From positions 186,001 to 250,000 of the forward strand of contig JAOTRT010000002.1 of assembly GCA_030247725.1 (NCBI GenBank): a stretch of 64,000 bases of DNA. The letters are read 5' to 3'. Origin of the DNA: Candidatus Nitricoxidireducens bremensis (GTDB taxonomy: Bacteria; Pseudomonadota; Gammaproteobacteria; Burkholderiales; Rhodocyclaceae). This document shows, one piece after another, positions 47,792 to 57,415 of this stretch. The number at the start of each line of letters is the position of its first letter. Positions within the stretch are counted from its first letter, which is position 1. Made by a program: the position numbers and the translations under genes. The notes under the pieces are model-generated. The model searched no databases. It was given only the letters and a program-made list of their open reading frames with translations, and had not been told where the DNA came from.

Positions 47792-49240
47792 TCAATACTT
47801 GTGGGCACCGTGGGCCCCGAGGGACACCACGTACTGCAGCCAGAGTTGATTGTCCGGCAGGGCGCGGCCCTGGCCGAAATCGAAGCGCGACTTGTCGCGG
47901 GCGAACTGCACGCGGAAGCGGGCGAACTCCGAGGTGGCGTAGTCCATCATCACCGTGTGGCGGGTCGGCCGGTGGGCCGAGAGCAGCGGGAAATCCGCCG
48001 CCGTGAGGGCGCCGCTGTCCACCAGGCCCAGGCGGGTGGTGCCGGAATCCAGGCGGTCGTAGCGATAGCCGACGCGCCACCGCGGCTGGAACTGGTAGAC
48101 GGTCTGGGCGTAGCCGCCCGACTGGTTCGACGCGTAGTCGCCGGTCTGGGTGCCGACGCTGGCCGCCGCCGCGTCGTAGGTCATGCTGCCGGTCTCGTGG
48201 CGGCGGAAAACCTCGCCCTGGACCGTGAGGCTGCGTTCCTTGGCGTTGCCCGCCGGCGCCCACTTCCAGACGAAGTCGGCGATGCTCATGCGGCTCTTGC
48301 CGCTGAAGCGGTTCTCCACCGTGGTGTCCGTACTGTCCACGTCGTTCCAGGTGCGGTCGCGGGGATCGGTCGCCAGGGCCGAAAGGCCGGCGCGCCAGTT
48401 CTGGGAAATGCCGATGTCGCCGCCGACGCGGGCAAACAGGGTGCCCAGGGTGGTGCCGCTGCGGTTCTTGTCCGTGGAGGGAAAGGCGCCGCCGCTGGCG
48501 GCCTCGCCGCCCAGCTCGACGAACAGGTCGGTGGGCGCCACCCACTTGAGCTGGACGCCGTCGCTGCGCAGCTGGTTGGCGAAGAAGGCCTTGTAGGCGA
48601 GCGGCGCGTCGGCGAAGTCCCAGGTGTGGGCGTGGCGCGGATTCAGGTAGCCGACACCCGAAAGGAAGCGGCCGGCCTTCAGCGTGAAGCCGTTGTCGAA
48701 GCCGAGGGACTGGATGAAGGCCTCCTCCACCTCGGCGCCGCCCTCGGGGGCCAGGGCCGCCGTCAGCTGGGCGCGCCAGTGGGGGTCCACGTTGGCCGAG
48801 AGGGTCAGCTCCGATTCGCCGAGGCCGAAGCCCTTGCGCGGCGGCGCCGTCTCGCCGAGGGAGGGCACGAAGCCGTGGATGTGGTAGCTGCGCGGATTCG
48901 GCGTCTCGTTGTAGCTGGCCGGGTCCTGGGACTGCTTGGTGTAGGTGCCGTTGAGGATCAGGGCGATCTCGGGATTGAAGGAATTGGCGGTGGCCGGCGG
49001 GCGCGCCGCAGCCGCCTCCCGGGCCTGGACACTGGCCTCGGCGGCCTTCGCCTCGGCCTTGCCGGCCTGGGTTTCGGCCTGGGCCAGGCGCTTTTCGAGG
49101 GCGTCGATGCGCTTCTCGTAGCCTTCGCGCATGCGCGCCACTTCCTCGCGCAGGGCGCGCAGGTCGTCGTTCTCGGCCGCGGCGGCAATGGCCGGAACGG
49201 CCAGCAGGGCCGCGGAAACAGCGGTTCTGGTAAGTCTCAT
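47792..49240 (-). CDS. Outer-membrane porin-like beta-barrel with N-terminal coiled coil
   Basis: 482 residues. The signal peptide ends near AIAAAAE. A coiled coil follows at about residues 25-80 (LREEVARMREGYEKRIDALEKRL), then a barrel rich in alternating aromatic strands ending with the aromatic/polar WLQYVVSLGAHGAHKY. The pattern is that of trimeric or OprP-like porins. Position ahead of znuA-znuB suggests it helps metal cross the outer membrane; this is inference. No TonB box or plug domain is seen. The ATG at 49240 is the one before the signal peptide. Confidence 0.78.
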   Translation of the reverse strand: MRLTRTAVSAALLAVPAIAAAAENDDLRALREEVARMREGYEKRIDALEKRLAQAETQAGKAEAKAAEASVQAREAAAARPPATANSFNPEIALILNGTYTKQSQDPASYNETPNPRSYHIHGFVPSLGETAPPRKGFGLGESELTLSANVDPHWRAQLTAALAPEGGAEVEEAFIQSLGFDNGFTLKAGRFLSGVGYLNPRHAHTWDFADAPLAYKAFFANQLRSDGVQLKWVAPTDLFVELGGEAASGGAFPSTDKNRSGTTLGTLFARVGGDIGISQNWRAGLSALATDPRDRTWNDVDSTDTTVENRFSGKSRMSIADFVWKWAPAGNAKERSLTVQGEVFRRHETGSMTYDAAAASVGTQTGDYASNQSGGYAQTVYQFQPRWRVGYRYDRLDSGTTRLGLVDSGALTAADFPLLSAHRPTRHTVMMDYATSEFARFRVQFARDKSRFDFGQGRALPDNQLWLQYVVSLGAHGAHKY

Positions 49241-49311
49241 GGAAATTCTCCGAAGCAAAGTCGTCACGCCGTCGACGCCTGGGCGCGGACGGCACGGTTG
49301 CGGGCAGGGCT

Positions 49312-49656
49312 TCAGAGAACGGCGGGAGGTGCGCGGGCGGCGTAGGGCGGCGCCGGATCGGCCGGTGTAACGGCCGCCGGCAGGGACGGCAGGGCGGCGG
49401 CCGTGGCGGCAGCCGATGGCACCGCCGCCGCCACGACGGGCGGCGCGGCATCCAGCGCCGCGAAGGAGGCGCAGGTGGTGCAGACGTGGGAGAGGGAAGA
49501 CGCGGCGCCGTGGTCCGCATCGCCGCCTTCCTGCGCCACGGTCTCGGCCTGGTTGCCGATGTGGCCGATGAAGTGGGCGTACGCAGCCTGCTGGGCGCCG
49601 AGCAGCAGCAGGGCGCAAAGCAGGGCGATCAGCGGATGGAGGCGGGAGCGGCGCAT
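49312..49656 (-). CDS. Small exported Cys/His protein (DUF2946-like)
   Basis: 114 residues with an N-terminal signal (LIALLCALLLLGAQQAAYA). A short His-bearing stretch (HFIGHIGN, DADHG) is followed by SHVCTTCASFAALD, a CxxC pattern reminiscent of DUF2946 proteins. The Ala/Pro-rich tail is low complexity. It lies between rlmI and the metal-uptake genes on the same strand, and may bind metal in the periplasm. The family match is tentative. Confidence 0.65.
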   Translation of the reverse strand: MRRSRLHPLIALLCALLLLGAQQAAYAHFIGHIGNQAETVAQEGGDADHGAASSLSHVCTTCASFAALDAAPPVVAAAVPSAAATAAALPSLPAAVTPADPAPPYAARAPPAVL

Positions 49657-49686
49657 GGGGGCGTCATCAAATCACAAACGGCCCGT

Positions 49687-50889
49687 TCAATCAACCTGCA
49701 CCAAGAGGCCCTTGAGATATTCGCCCTCGGGGAAGGCCAGGGCCACCGGGTGGTCGGCGGCTCCCTGCAGGCGCCGCACGATGCGGGCGTCGCGGCCGGC
49801 GTCGCAAGCGGCGCCGGCGACGATGGACTGGAACAACTCGACGCCGATGCCGCCGGAGCAGGAATAGGTGGCGAGCAGGCCGCCGGGCTTCAGCAATTTG
49901 AAGCCGCCCAGGTTGATGTCCTTGTAGGCCCGCGCCGCCCGTTCCACGTGACTGGCCGAGGGGGCGAACTTGGGCGGGTCCAGCACTACGAGGTCGAAAC
50001 CCTCGCCGGCCTCCCGCAGGCGCCGCAGTTCCTCGAAGACGTTGGCGCAGCGCCATTCGGCGCGGGCGGATTCGAGCTGGGGGTTCAGGGCCAGGTTGGC
50101 GCGGGCCGTCGTCAGGGCCGGCTCGGAGCTGTCCACCGAGATCACCTGGCTGGCGCCGCCCGCCAGGGCCTGCAGGGAGAAGCCGCCCGTGTAGCAGAAG
50201 CAGTTGAGCACGCGCCGGCCGGCGGCGATGTCGCGCAGGGCGAGGCGGTTGTCGCGCTGATCGAGATAGAAGCCGGTCTTGTGGCCACCGACGATATCCA
50301 CCTTCATGCGCACGCCGTTTTCAGCGATGAGGATGTCGCCTTCCGGCGCCTCGCCCCGCAGCCAGCCGGTGACGGGCTCCAGGCCTTCGCGGGCGCGCAC
50401 TTCGGAATCCGAGCGGTCGTAGAGGCGGGCACAGCCGGTGGCCTTCTGCAGGGCACCGGCGATGGCCTCGCGCCACTTGTCGGCGCCGGCGCTGGTGAGC
50501 TGCACCACGACGGTATCGCCGTACTGGTCGGCGATGACGCCGGGCAGGCCGTCCGATTCCGCATGGATCAGGCGCAGGCCGTCCTGGCCGCGCAGTTCCG
50601 GCAGGGCGGCGCGGCGGGCGACGGCAGCAGCGACGCGGCGCTTGAAGAAGGCGTCGTCGATGGACTCGGCGGGGTCGAAGCTCCAGACCCGGGCGCGGAT
50701 CTGGGAAGACGGACTCCAGGCGCCCTTGGCCAGTACTTCACCGGCGTAGCGGCCGGCGCCGGCGACGATGTCCACCGTGTCGCCCGGGCGGGCGCGGCCT
50801 TCGAGGTGGTCCACGGAGCCTTCGAAAATCCACGGGTGGCGCCGCAGCAGGGATTTTTCCTTGCCGGGACGGAGGATGAGCTTGGCCAT
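49687..50889 (-). CDS. rlmI: 23S rRNA (cytosine-1962-C5)-methyltransferase RlmI family
   Basis: 400 residues. The N-terminal PUA-like domain (ILRPGKEKSLLRRHPWIFEGSV) is followed by the EEHEA-like middle region and a Rossmann methyltransferase domain. The SAM motif is LNCFCYTGGFSLQAL, the LVVLDPPKFAPS block and the catalytic-Cys TYSCSG follow. It is the usual length for RlmI. The gene precedes the metal-uptake cluster and may share its transcript. Confidence 0.93.
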   Translation of the reverse strand: MAKLILRPGKEKSLLRRHPWIFEGSVDHLEGRARPGDTVDIVAGAGRYAGEVLAKGAWSPSSQIRARVWSFDPAESIDDAFFKRRVAAAVARRAALPELRGQDGLRLIHAESDGLPGVIADQYGDTVVVQLTSAGADKWREAIAGALQKATGCARLYDRSDSEVRAREGLEPVTGWLRGEAPEGDILIAENGVRMKVDIVGGHKTGFYLDQRDNRLALRDIAAGRRVLNCFCYTGGFSLQALAGGASQVISVDSSEPALTTARANLALNPQLESARAEWRCANVFEELRRLREAGEGFDLVVLDPPKFAPSASHVERAARAYKDINLGGFKLLKPGGLLATYSCSGGIGVELFQSIVAGAACDAGRDARIVRRLQGAADHPVALAFPEGEYLKGLLVQVD

Positions 50890-51009
50890 GGGCGCTGCCT
50901 GAGTCGGGAGAGGCGCGCATCATGACGGCCGGCGCGGGTTCTGGCAAGTGAGGGGCGCGGGGGGTGGGGAGGACACCAGGGAGAAACTCGACGGTCGGAG
51001 CGCGAACGG

Positions 51010-51255
51010 GCCGGCGGGGTGCCCTGCCCCGCTCCATGTCACCCGTCGCCGGCCTGCGGCCGGCTCCTCCTTCTTTACTTACGCGGAGCAGGGCACCCCA
51101 CCAGCCCGTTCGGATACCACCGTGGGTGTTTGCCCGACGCAAACCACCGGCGTCTCCAGTCGAGGATGGCGGGTATCCGACTCCCGTAAGTAAAGGAGGA
51201 GGGCCGGCGCTTCTTCGGCCCGGGGGACATGGAGGGAGTCGGATACCCGCCGTCC
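51010..51255 (+). repeat. Composite hairpin repeat, copy E1
   Basis: Two long palindromic elements in tandem. Element 1 (51016-51099) is bounded by GGGGTGCCCTGC and GCAGGGCACCCC. Element 2 (51168-51251) has a perfect 18-bp stem bounded by GGCGGGTATCCGACTCCC and its complement. The loops carry GC-rich sequence and TTTACTT/AAGTAAA motifs. The same composite occurs inverted at 55.6-55.9 kb. It fills most of the 454-bp gap between rlmI and the sulP gene; nothing else is seen there. Confidence 0.88.
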
Positions 51256-51343
51256 TCGGCGCGCACCGCAATTCGCCACTTCATGCCTCGCGGAAAACAC
51301 ACAGCATCATGGAGCAGCGCTCCACGCACCTGCGCCTGCCCGA

Positions 51344-53557
51344 TCAGGACTCCAACACCCGCAGCTCGGCGTTGGTGTAGCGCAGCCGGCTCGCCAGCAC
51401 GCTGGCGAGGCCCTCCATGAGGCCGATGGCGAGCTTCTTGTGGTCTTCGGCGAACTTGTCGAAGGTCTTGCGCGAGATGACGTAGAGCTCCGTGTCGGTA
51501 AAGGCGATGGCGTCGGCCGAGCGCGGGTCGCCGTCGAGGAAGGCCATTTCGCCGAAGAAGGCGCCGCGTCCGAAGGTGCCGAGATGGTGGCTCTGCTTGT
51601 CCGAGATGGGCAGCATGATGCGCACGGCGCCCTTGCGGATCAGGAACAGTTCGTCGCCGGTGTCGCCGCGGGCGAAGATCTTCGTGCCGGCCGGGTAGCT
51701 GCGGCTTTCCATCGCCTGTTCGAGGGCCGCCAGGGTGTGTTCCTTGCGTCCGCTGAAGAGTTCGAGTTCGCCCAGGCCCAGGGCGTCCTGCTCGCCGACG
51801 GCGCAGAGGGCTTCCGCCAGGATGCGGTCTTCCACCCATTCGAGGGCCTCGTCGAGCTCGCCGAAGACGCGCACCGGGCTTTCCGGCCGCACCAGGCCCA
51901 CCTGGTCGAAGTACTGCTGCATGTCGCGCCCCGAGGGCAGGTTCTGGGGCAACTGGCTGAAGATGAGGAAGCCGTGGCGCTCGGCCAGCATGTCCTTGAT
52001 CTGGTCCAGCATGTGCACGGCGGTCACGTCCACCGTCTGCACGCGACGCATGTCGAGGATGACGAAGTCCCGCGTCTTCAGTTCCGGCTCCAGGGTCTTG
52101 TAGAGCTGGCTGGCGGTGCCAAAGAAGATGCTGCCCTGAAGTTCGACGACGACGGCGCGGTTGCCGTGGTCCAGGAGGATTTCCATTTCCTCGTGGGTGC
52201 GCACGCGCTTGGAGAAGTTTTCGTTGCCGTAGGTCTTGCGCCGCACGATGGCGCCGCCGATCTGCTCGCGGATGAACAGCATGACTGCCAGCACGATGCC
52301 GACGCCCGACGCGGCGATCAGGCTCACCGTCAGGGCGGTGACGATGACGGCGGCGATGACGACGAAGTCGAGCACGGTGGACCGCTGCCTGAGGAAACTG
52401 AAGCTGTGGCGGTCGATCATGCGCACGCCGATGACGATGAGGATGGCCGCCAGGGCCGCCACCGGCACCCAGGCGATGAAGCTGCCGAGGGCGAGGAAGG
52501 CCACCAGAGCCAGCACGCCTTCCATGATGCCGGAGAGCCGGCTCTGGCCGCCGCTGGAGATGTTCACCAGCGTGGCGCCCATGGTGCCGGCGCCGGGGAT
52601 GCCGCCCACCACCGCCGAGGCCACGTTGCCGAGGCCCTGGCCAACCAGCTCCCGGTTCGAGTCGTGGCGCGTGCGCGTGAGGGCGTCGAGGACGACGCAG
52701 GTCTTGAGGGTGTCGATGGACAGCAGCACGGCCAGGGTCAGGGCCGGCACGGCGATGTGCCTGAGTTCGCTCAGGCCGATCTCCCCCATGGCCTGCCAGC
52801 GGTCGACGATGGCGTCCACGAAGCTGCCGCCGCCGCCCAGAGCGCCGACGACGAGGGCGTTGCCGTCCAGCTTCAGCAGCGCGGGATCGAGCAGGCCGAG
52901 GCCGAAGTAGGCGGCCACGCCGGCCAGCAGGCCGAGGATCGCCGCCGGCACGCGCTTGGTGACGCGCGGCGCGCCGAGCATCACCGCGATGGTGGCGGCG
53001 CCGACGACCAGCCCCTGCCATTGCCAGGCGGCGGGCGACGCCAGGGACTCCCAGAAGTGCATGCCCTTGGGCACGCCGAGGAATTTGGGCACCTGGCCGG
53101 CGATGATGTAGAGGCCGACGCCGGAGAGATAGCCGCTGACCACGGGGTAGGGCATGTACTCGATGAGCTTGCCCAGGCGCACGGCGCCGAAGGCGATCTG
53201 CAGCAATCCCGCCGCCAGTCCCAGCAGGGAGAGCAACAGCATGGCGGCGGCGAAGTCGCCCCCGTTGTGCATGAATTCGAGGGCAAAGGCGGCGAGCACC
53301 GCCGCCGCCGGCGCGCAGGGCGCCGAAATGAGCCGCTGGGTGCCGCCGAGGGCCGGCGCCACGAGGCCGATGGCGGTGGCGCCGAGGATGCCCGCCAGCG
53401 CGCCCAAAGCCACATGGGCGGCGCCGAGGGGCGAGTAGATGGTCACGCCGAAGGCGATGGCCGAGGGCAGGGCGACCAGCATCGCCGCCAGTCCGCCCCA
53501 GAAATCGCCGGCTTCCAGTTTAGGCATCTTCATGGCCTTGCTTCTCCCTGTGCTCAT
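51344..53557 (-). CDS. SulP-family anion transporter with STAS and cyclic-nucleotide-binding domains
   Basis: 737 residues. Residues about 15-420 form the SulP membrane domain, with IYSPLGAAHVALGALAG, RLISAPCAPAAAVLAAF and a run of hydrophobic helices. The STAS domain (about 440-560) contains VVELQGSIFFGTASQLY and LDMRRVQTVDVTAVHML. A C-terminal cNMP-binding fold (about 610-725) has IFARGDTGDELFLIRKG and GRGAFFGEMAFLDGDPRSA. The cNMP fusion suggests second-messenger control of transport. The substrate (sulfate, bicarbonate or other) is not evident. A second possible start is the ATG at 53533. Confidence 0.92.
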   Translation of the reverse strand: MSTGRSKAMKMPKLEAGDFWGGLAAMLVALPSAIAFGVTIYSPLGAAHVALGALAGILGATAIGLVAPALGGTQRLISAPCAPAAAVLAAFALEFMHNGGDFAAAMLLLSLLGLAAGLLQIAFGAVRLGKLIEYMPYPVVSGYLSGVGLYIIAGQVPKFLGVPKGMHFWESLASPAAWQWQGLVVGAATIAVMLGAPRVTKRVPAAILGLLAGVAAYFGLGLLDPALLKLDGNALVVGALGGGGSFVDAIVDRWQAMGEIGLSELRHIAVPALTLAVLLSIDTLKTCVVLDALTRTRHDSNRELVGQGLGNVASAVVGGIPGAGTMGATLVNISSGGQSRLSGIMEGVLALVAFLALGSFIAWVPVAALAAILIVIGVRMIDRHSFSFLRQRSTVLDFVVIAAVIVTALTVSLIAASGVGIVLAVMLFIREQIGGAIVRRKTYGNENFSKRVRTHEEMEILLDHGNRAVVVELQGSIFFGTASQLYKTLEPELKTRDFVILDMRRVQTVDVTAVHMLDQIKDMLAERHGFLIFSQLPQNLPSGRDMQQYFDQVGLVRPESPVRVFGELDEALEWVEDRILAEALCAVGEQDALGLGELELFSGRKEHTLAALEQAMESRSYPAGTKIFARGDTGDELFLIRKGAVRIMLPISDKQSHHLGTFGRGAFFGEMAFLDGDPRSADAIAFTDTELYVISRKTFDKFAEDHKKLAIGLMEGLASVLASRLRYTNAELRVLES

Positions 53558-53613
53558 CTTTTCACCTTATACCCGCAGGCACCGTTTTCCAACCCGGTAC
53601 GCGGGGAGGGGAG

Positions 53614-53970
53614 TCAGCCGAACAGCCGCCGGTGGCGCAGGCGGGCCGGCGCATGGGCCGCCGCCACCGAGAAGGCCAGCAGGGCCCAGAAGGCCGCTGC
53701 ACCGAAGAGGCCGGCCAGGACCAGGGCCGCCAGGACGGCCGCCTTGGCGAGGATGGCCAGGCCGCTGATCTGGCCGAGCCAGGCCCGTTTGGCCCAGGCG
53801 TCGAGGGCGGCGATGGCGCCGCCGGAGGCGACCAGCAGGAAGAGAAAGCCGTCGGGGGGGCGCCCATCCAGTACCGCGGCGCCGACGCCGACCACGCCGG
53901 CCACGTGGGCGATGCGCAACAGGCCGATAAGGGCGACGCGCCCGCGGAAGTCGCGCAGACTGCCGCTCAC
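53614..53970 (-). CDS. Small membrane protein coupled to ribD
   Basis: 118 residues with three or four hydrophobic segments (VALIGLLRIAHVAGVVGVG, GFLFLLVASGGAIAALDAW, ILAKAAVLAALVLAGLFGAAAFWALLAF). The start is a GTG overlapping the ribD stop as GTGA. I recognise no family. Coupling to ribD may be only positional. Confidence 0.65.
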   Translation of the reverse strand: MSGSLRDFRGRVALIGLLRIAHVAGVVGVGAAVLDGRPPDGFLFLLVASGGAIAALDAWAKRAWLGQISGLAILAKAAVLAALVLAGLFGAAAFWALLAFSVAAAHAPARLRHRRLFG

Positions 53971-55055
53971 CGGACGAAGGCCCGCAAGCGCAGGTCCTCG
54001 CCGATGCGGCGCGTCTCGAAGATGTCGAGCCGGATCTTGCCGCCGAGTTCGGTCAGCTCCGGCAAGGTCGCCATGCCGCGCGCCTTGTCGCCGAGGATGA
54101 CCGGCGCCTGGTAGATGAGCATCTCGTCGATGCAGCCGGCCTTGAGCAGGGCACCGTTGAGGCGGGCGCCGGCCTCGACCATGACTTCGTTGATGCCGCG
54201 CCCGGCCAGGTCGCGGAGCATGGCCGGCAGGTCCACCTTGCCGGTGCCGTCGGGCAGGACCACCACCTCGGCACCCTGCTCCCGCAGGGCCGCCGCCCGG
54301 GCTTCGTCCGCCACCGAGGAATACACCAGGGCATTGCCGCCGGCGATGATCTTCGCCGCGGGGCGGACTTCCAGCCAGCCGTCGAGCAGCACCCGCAGGG
54401 GCTGGCGCGGGGTGGCCACCTCGCGCACCGTCAGTTGCGGATCGTCGTCGCGCACGGTGCCGATGCCCGTCATCATGGCGCAGGCGCGGGCGCGCCAGGC
54501 GTGGGCGTCGCGCCGCGCCGCCGCGCCGGTGATCCACTGGGAGATGCCGTTGTTCAGCGCCGTGCGGCCGTCCAGGCTCATGGCGACCTTGAGGCGCACC
54601 CAGGGCCGGCCCCGGCTCATGCGCGAGACGAAGCCGACGTTGAGTTCCCGCGCCTCGGTCTCCAGCAGGCCGCTGGAGGTCTCGATGCCGGCGCGGCGCA
54701 GTTTCTCCAGGCCCTTGCCGGCCACCTCGGGATTCGGGTCCTGCATGGCGGCCACCACCCGGTTCACGCCCGCCTTGACGAGGGCGTCGGCGCAGGGCGG
54801 CGTGCGGCCGAAATGGGAACAGGGTTCCAGGGTGACGTAGGCGGTGGCGCCGCGGGCCAGTTCGCCGGCGGCGGCGAGGGCGTGTACCTCGGCGTGGGGC
54901 TGGCCGGCCTTTTCGTGCCAACCTTCGCCGACGATGCGGCCGTCGCGCACCAGGACGCAGCCGACGCGCGGATTCGGCGTCGTCGTGTACAGGCCCCGCG
55001 CCGCCAGGCGCAGGGCGCGGGCCATGAAATCGTGGTCCTGGGCGGAGTGGCTCAC
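53967..55055 (-). CDS. ribD: Bifunctional riboflavin deaminase/reductase RibD
   Basis: Deaminates and then reduces the pyrimidine intermediate of riboflavin synthesis. The N-terminal deaminase has the zinc site PHAEVHALA and [13 protein letters not shown]. The C-terminal reductase has [25 protein letters not shown] and the NADPH-binding [11 protein letters not shown] region. The length is 362 residues. It overlaps nrdR by 4 bp, following the common nrdR-ribD order. Confidence 0.97.
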   Translation of the reverse strand: MSHSAQDHDFMARALRLAARGLYTTTPNPRVGCVLVRDGRIVGEGWHEKAGQPHAEVHALAAAGELARGATAYVTLEPCSHFGRTPPCADALVKAGVNRVVAAMQDPNPEVAGKGLEKLRRAGIETSSGLLETEARELNVGFVSRMSRGRPWVRLKVAMSLDGRTALNNGISQWITGAAARRDAHAWRARACAMMTGIGTVRDDDPQLTVREVATPRQPLRVLLDGWLEVRPAAKIIAGGNALVYSSVADEARAAALREQGAEVVVLPDGTGKVDLPAMLRDLAGRGINEVMVEAGARLNGALLKAGCIDEMLIYQAPVILGDKARGMATLPELTELGGKIRLDIFETRRIGEDLRLRAFVR

Positions 55056-55528
55056 GCCGGGCGCGGGCGCCGCACGCGCGGCTTCTTCACTTCGCGGATG
55101 GCGTCGGAGAACTCGTCCAGGTCCTCGAAGTTGCGATAGACGGAGGCGAAGCGGATGTAGGCCACCTTGTCGAGCTTCTTCAACTCCCGCATCACCAGTT
55201 CGCCGATACGGTCGGTGGACACTTCCCGCTCGGCCAGTTGCACCAGGCGCTCCTCGATGCGGTCGATGGCGGCGTCGAGGCTCTCGGTGGTCACCGGCCG
55301 CTTGCGCAGGGACAGGGACATGCTGGCCTTGAGCTTGTCGCGGTCGTAATCGGTGCGGCTGCCGTTCTTCTTCACCACCAACGGCAGCTGCAGCTCGACG
55401 CGCTCATAGGTGGTGAAGCGCTTGTCGCAGGTGAGGCAGCGGCGGCGGCGGCGCACGGTGTCGCCGTCCTCGTTCTCCCGCGTGTCCACCACCTGGGTGT
55501 TGGGATCGGCGCAGTAGGGGCATTTCAT
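55052..55528 (-). CDS. nrdR: Ribonucleotide reductase repressor NrdR
   Basis: 158 residues. The N-terminal zinc ribbon has MKCPYC and [13 protein letters not shown]. The ATP-cone domain follows ([41 protein letters not shown]). It represses nrd operons in response to dATP/ATP. The ATG at 55528 begins the zinc ribbon; the longer frame runs into the upstream repeat and is rejected. A basic C-terminal tail is present. Confidence 0.97.
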   Translation of the reverse strand: MKCPYCADPNTQVVDTRENEDGDTVRRRRRCLTCDKRFTTYERVELQLPLVVKKNGSRTDYDRDKLKASMSLSLRKRPVTTESLDAAIDRIEERLVQLAEREVSTDRIGELVMRELKKLDKVAYIRFASVYRNFEDLDEFSDAIREVKKPRVRRPRPA

Positions 55529-55619
55529 GATGCGCTCCGTGGCTCCATGGCGCTGTGCGTCTTGTGCGCCGCATGAACCGGGGGGGTACGGTGCATGAAA
55601 CGGGGGGTTACGGTGCTCG

Positions 55620-55870
55620 CCAAGGACGGCGGGTATCCGACTCCCTCCATGTCCCCCGGGCCGAAAGAGCACCGGCCCTCCTCCTTTACTTCCGGGAGTC
55701 GGATACCCGCCATCCTTGGCCGGATACGCTGGTGCAGCCTGGCCGCCAAACCGCCATGGCTCAATCCGCTCGGGCCGGTGGGGTGCCCTGCTCCGCGCAA
55801 GTAAAGAAGGAGGAGCCGGCCGCAGGCCGGCGACGGATGACATGGAGCGGGGCGGGGCACCCCGCCGGCC
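55620..55870 (-). repeat. Composite hairpin repeat, copy E2 (inverted relative to E1)
   Basis: Element 2 (55628-55711) shows the same perfect 18-bp stem as in E1. Element 1 (55780-55863) is bounded by GGGGTGCCCTGC and GGGGCACCCC. Order and orientation are the reverse of E1. It occupies the 485-bp gap between nrdR and glyA. Just before it, at 55580-55617, CGGGGGG(G/T)TACGGTGC occurs twice in tandem. No gene is seen in the gap. Confidence 0.88.
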
Positions 55871-56013
55871 CGAGCGCGCACCACAGCCGATGCGAACGCC
55901 TGTTTCATGTCAGCGACTCCATGACGCTACGCGCCGGATGACCGGTGGCGGAGAACATGAGCGGCGCAGAGCCCCCCGCCCTCCCGGTCGCGCTCCGACC
56001 GCGGAGTTTCATT

Positions 56014-57261
56014 TCAGTCGCCGTACACCGGAAACTTCTTGCACAACTCGGCGACCTGGTCGCGCACCTTGGCGATGACGGCCTCGTCGTTGGGCGCGTC
56101 GAGCACGTCGGCGATCAGGTTGGCGACCTTCTCCGCCTCGATCTCGGTGAAGCCGCGGGTGGTCATGGCCGGCGTGCCGATACGGATGCCGGAGGTGACG
56201 AAGGGCTTCTGGGGATCGTTGGGGATGGCGTTCTTGTTCACCGTGATGTGGGCGCGGCCCAGCACCGCCTCGGCGTCCTTGCCGGTGATGTTCTTGGCCT
56301 GCAGGTCCACCAGGAAGACGTGGCTCTCGGTGCGGCCGGAGACGATGCGCAGGCCGCGGCTCTTGAGGACCTTGGCCATGACCTGGGCGTTGTCGATCAC
56401 CTGTTCCTGGTAGTTGCGGAACTCGGGGCTCATGGCTTCCTTGAAGGCCACGGCCTTGGCGGCGATGACGTGCTCCAGGGGGCCGCCCTGGAGGCCGGGG
56501 AAGATGGCGGAGTTGATGGCCTTCTCGTGCTCGGCCTTCATGAGGATGAGGCCGCCGCGGGGACCGCGCAGGGTCTTGTGGGTGGTCGAGGTGACCACGT
56601 CGGCGTGGGGCACCGGGTTCGGGTAGAAGCCGGCGGCGACGAGGCCCGCGTAGTGGGCCATGTCCACCATGAAGATGGCGCCGACGGACTTGGCGATCCT
56701 GGCGAAGCGCTCGAAGTCGATCCGCAGGGCGTAGGCGGAGGCGCCGGCGATGACGAGCTTGGGCTTGTGCTCCTGGGCCAGCTTCTCCAGGGCGACGTAG
56801 TCGATTTCCTCGTTGGCGTCGAGGCCGTAGGGCACCACGTTGAACCACTTGCCCGACATGTTGAGGGCCATGCCGTGGGTGAGGTGGCCGCCGGCGGCGA
56901 GGTTCATGCCGAGGACGGTGTCGCCGGGCTTGAGGAAGGCCAGGAACACTGCCTGGTTGGCCTGGGAACCGGAGTTGGGCTGGACGTTGGCGCAGTCGGC
57001 GCCGAACAGTTTCTTGGCGCGGTCGATGGCCAGCTGCTCGGCCACATCCACGTGCTCGCAGCCGCCGTAGTAGCGCTTGCCCGGATAGCCCTCGGCGTAC
57101 TTGTTGGTGAGCTGGGAGCCCTGGGCCTCCATCACCGCGGCGCTGACGTAGTTCTCGGAGGCGATCAGCTCGATGTGATGCTCCTGGCGGCGATTCTCGG
57201 CTTCGACGGCCGCCCAGAGTTCGGGATCGACTTTGGCGAGGGTGTTTTTCCTGGAAAACAT
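56014..57261 (-). CDS. glyA: Serine hydroxymethyltransferase GlyA
   Basis: PLP enzyme interconverting serine and glycine with tetrahydrofolate. The PLP-lysine block is [42 protein letters not shown] is the N-terminal signature. The length is 415 residues, normal. The upstream 150 bp contain an AT-rich stretch suitable for a promoter; no known riboswitch is recognised there. Confidence 0.97.
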   Translation of the reverse strand: MFSRKNTLAKVDPELWAAVEAENRRQEHHIELIASENYVSAAVMEAQGSQLTNKYAEGYPGKRYYGGCEHVDVAEQLAIDRAKKLFGADCANVQPNSGSQANQAVFLAFLKPGDTVLGMNLAAGGHLTHGMALNMSGKWFNVVPYGLDANEEIDYVALEKLAQEHKPKLVIAGASAYALRIDFERFARIAKSVGAIFMVDMAHYAGLVAAGFYPNPVPHADVVTSTTHKTLRGPRGGLILMKAEHEKAINSAIFPGLQGGPLEHVIAAKAVAFKEAMSPEFRNYQEQVIDNAQVMAKVLKSRGLRIVSGRTESHVFLVDLQAKNITGKDAEAVLGRAHITVNKNAIPNDPQKPFVTSGIRIGTPAMTTRGFTEIEAEKVANLIADVLDAPNDEAVIAKVRDQVAELCKKFPVYGD

Positions 57262-57415
57262 TTTTTGCTCCGAAGAAATGTTCAGTGGAGGCGCACAGCT
57301 GCCGAAACTGAAACGGGAATATCCGGCGGGGACGGGAAAGCCGCGATTTTACCCCAGAGGCCGGGTCGGGGCGCCTGGGCCCCGGCCGCCGGATTCCGGG
57401 CCTCCCGGTAGGCCC

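Noticed and set aside
51440..54100. An 886-codon plus-strand frame opposite sulP and ribD
   Set aside because: Antisense shadow without recognisable domains.
57262..57415. A possible riboswitch upstream of glyA
   Set aside because: The leader shows no conserved glycine, SAM, SAH or folate aptamer features that I can recognise.
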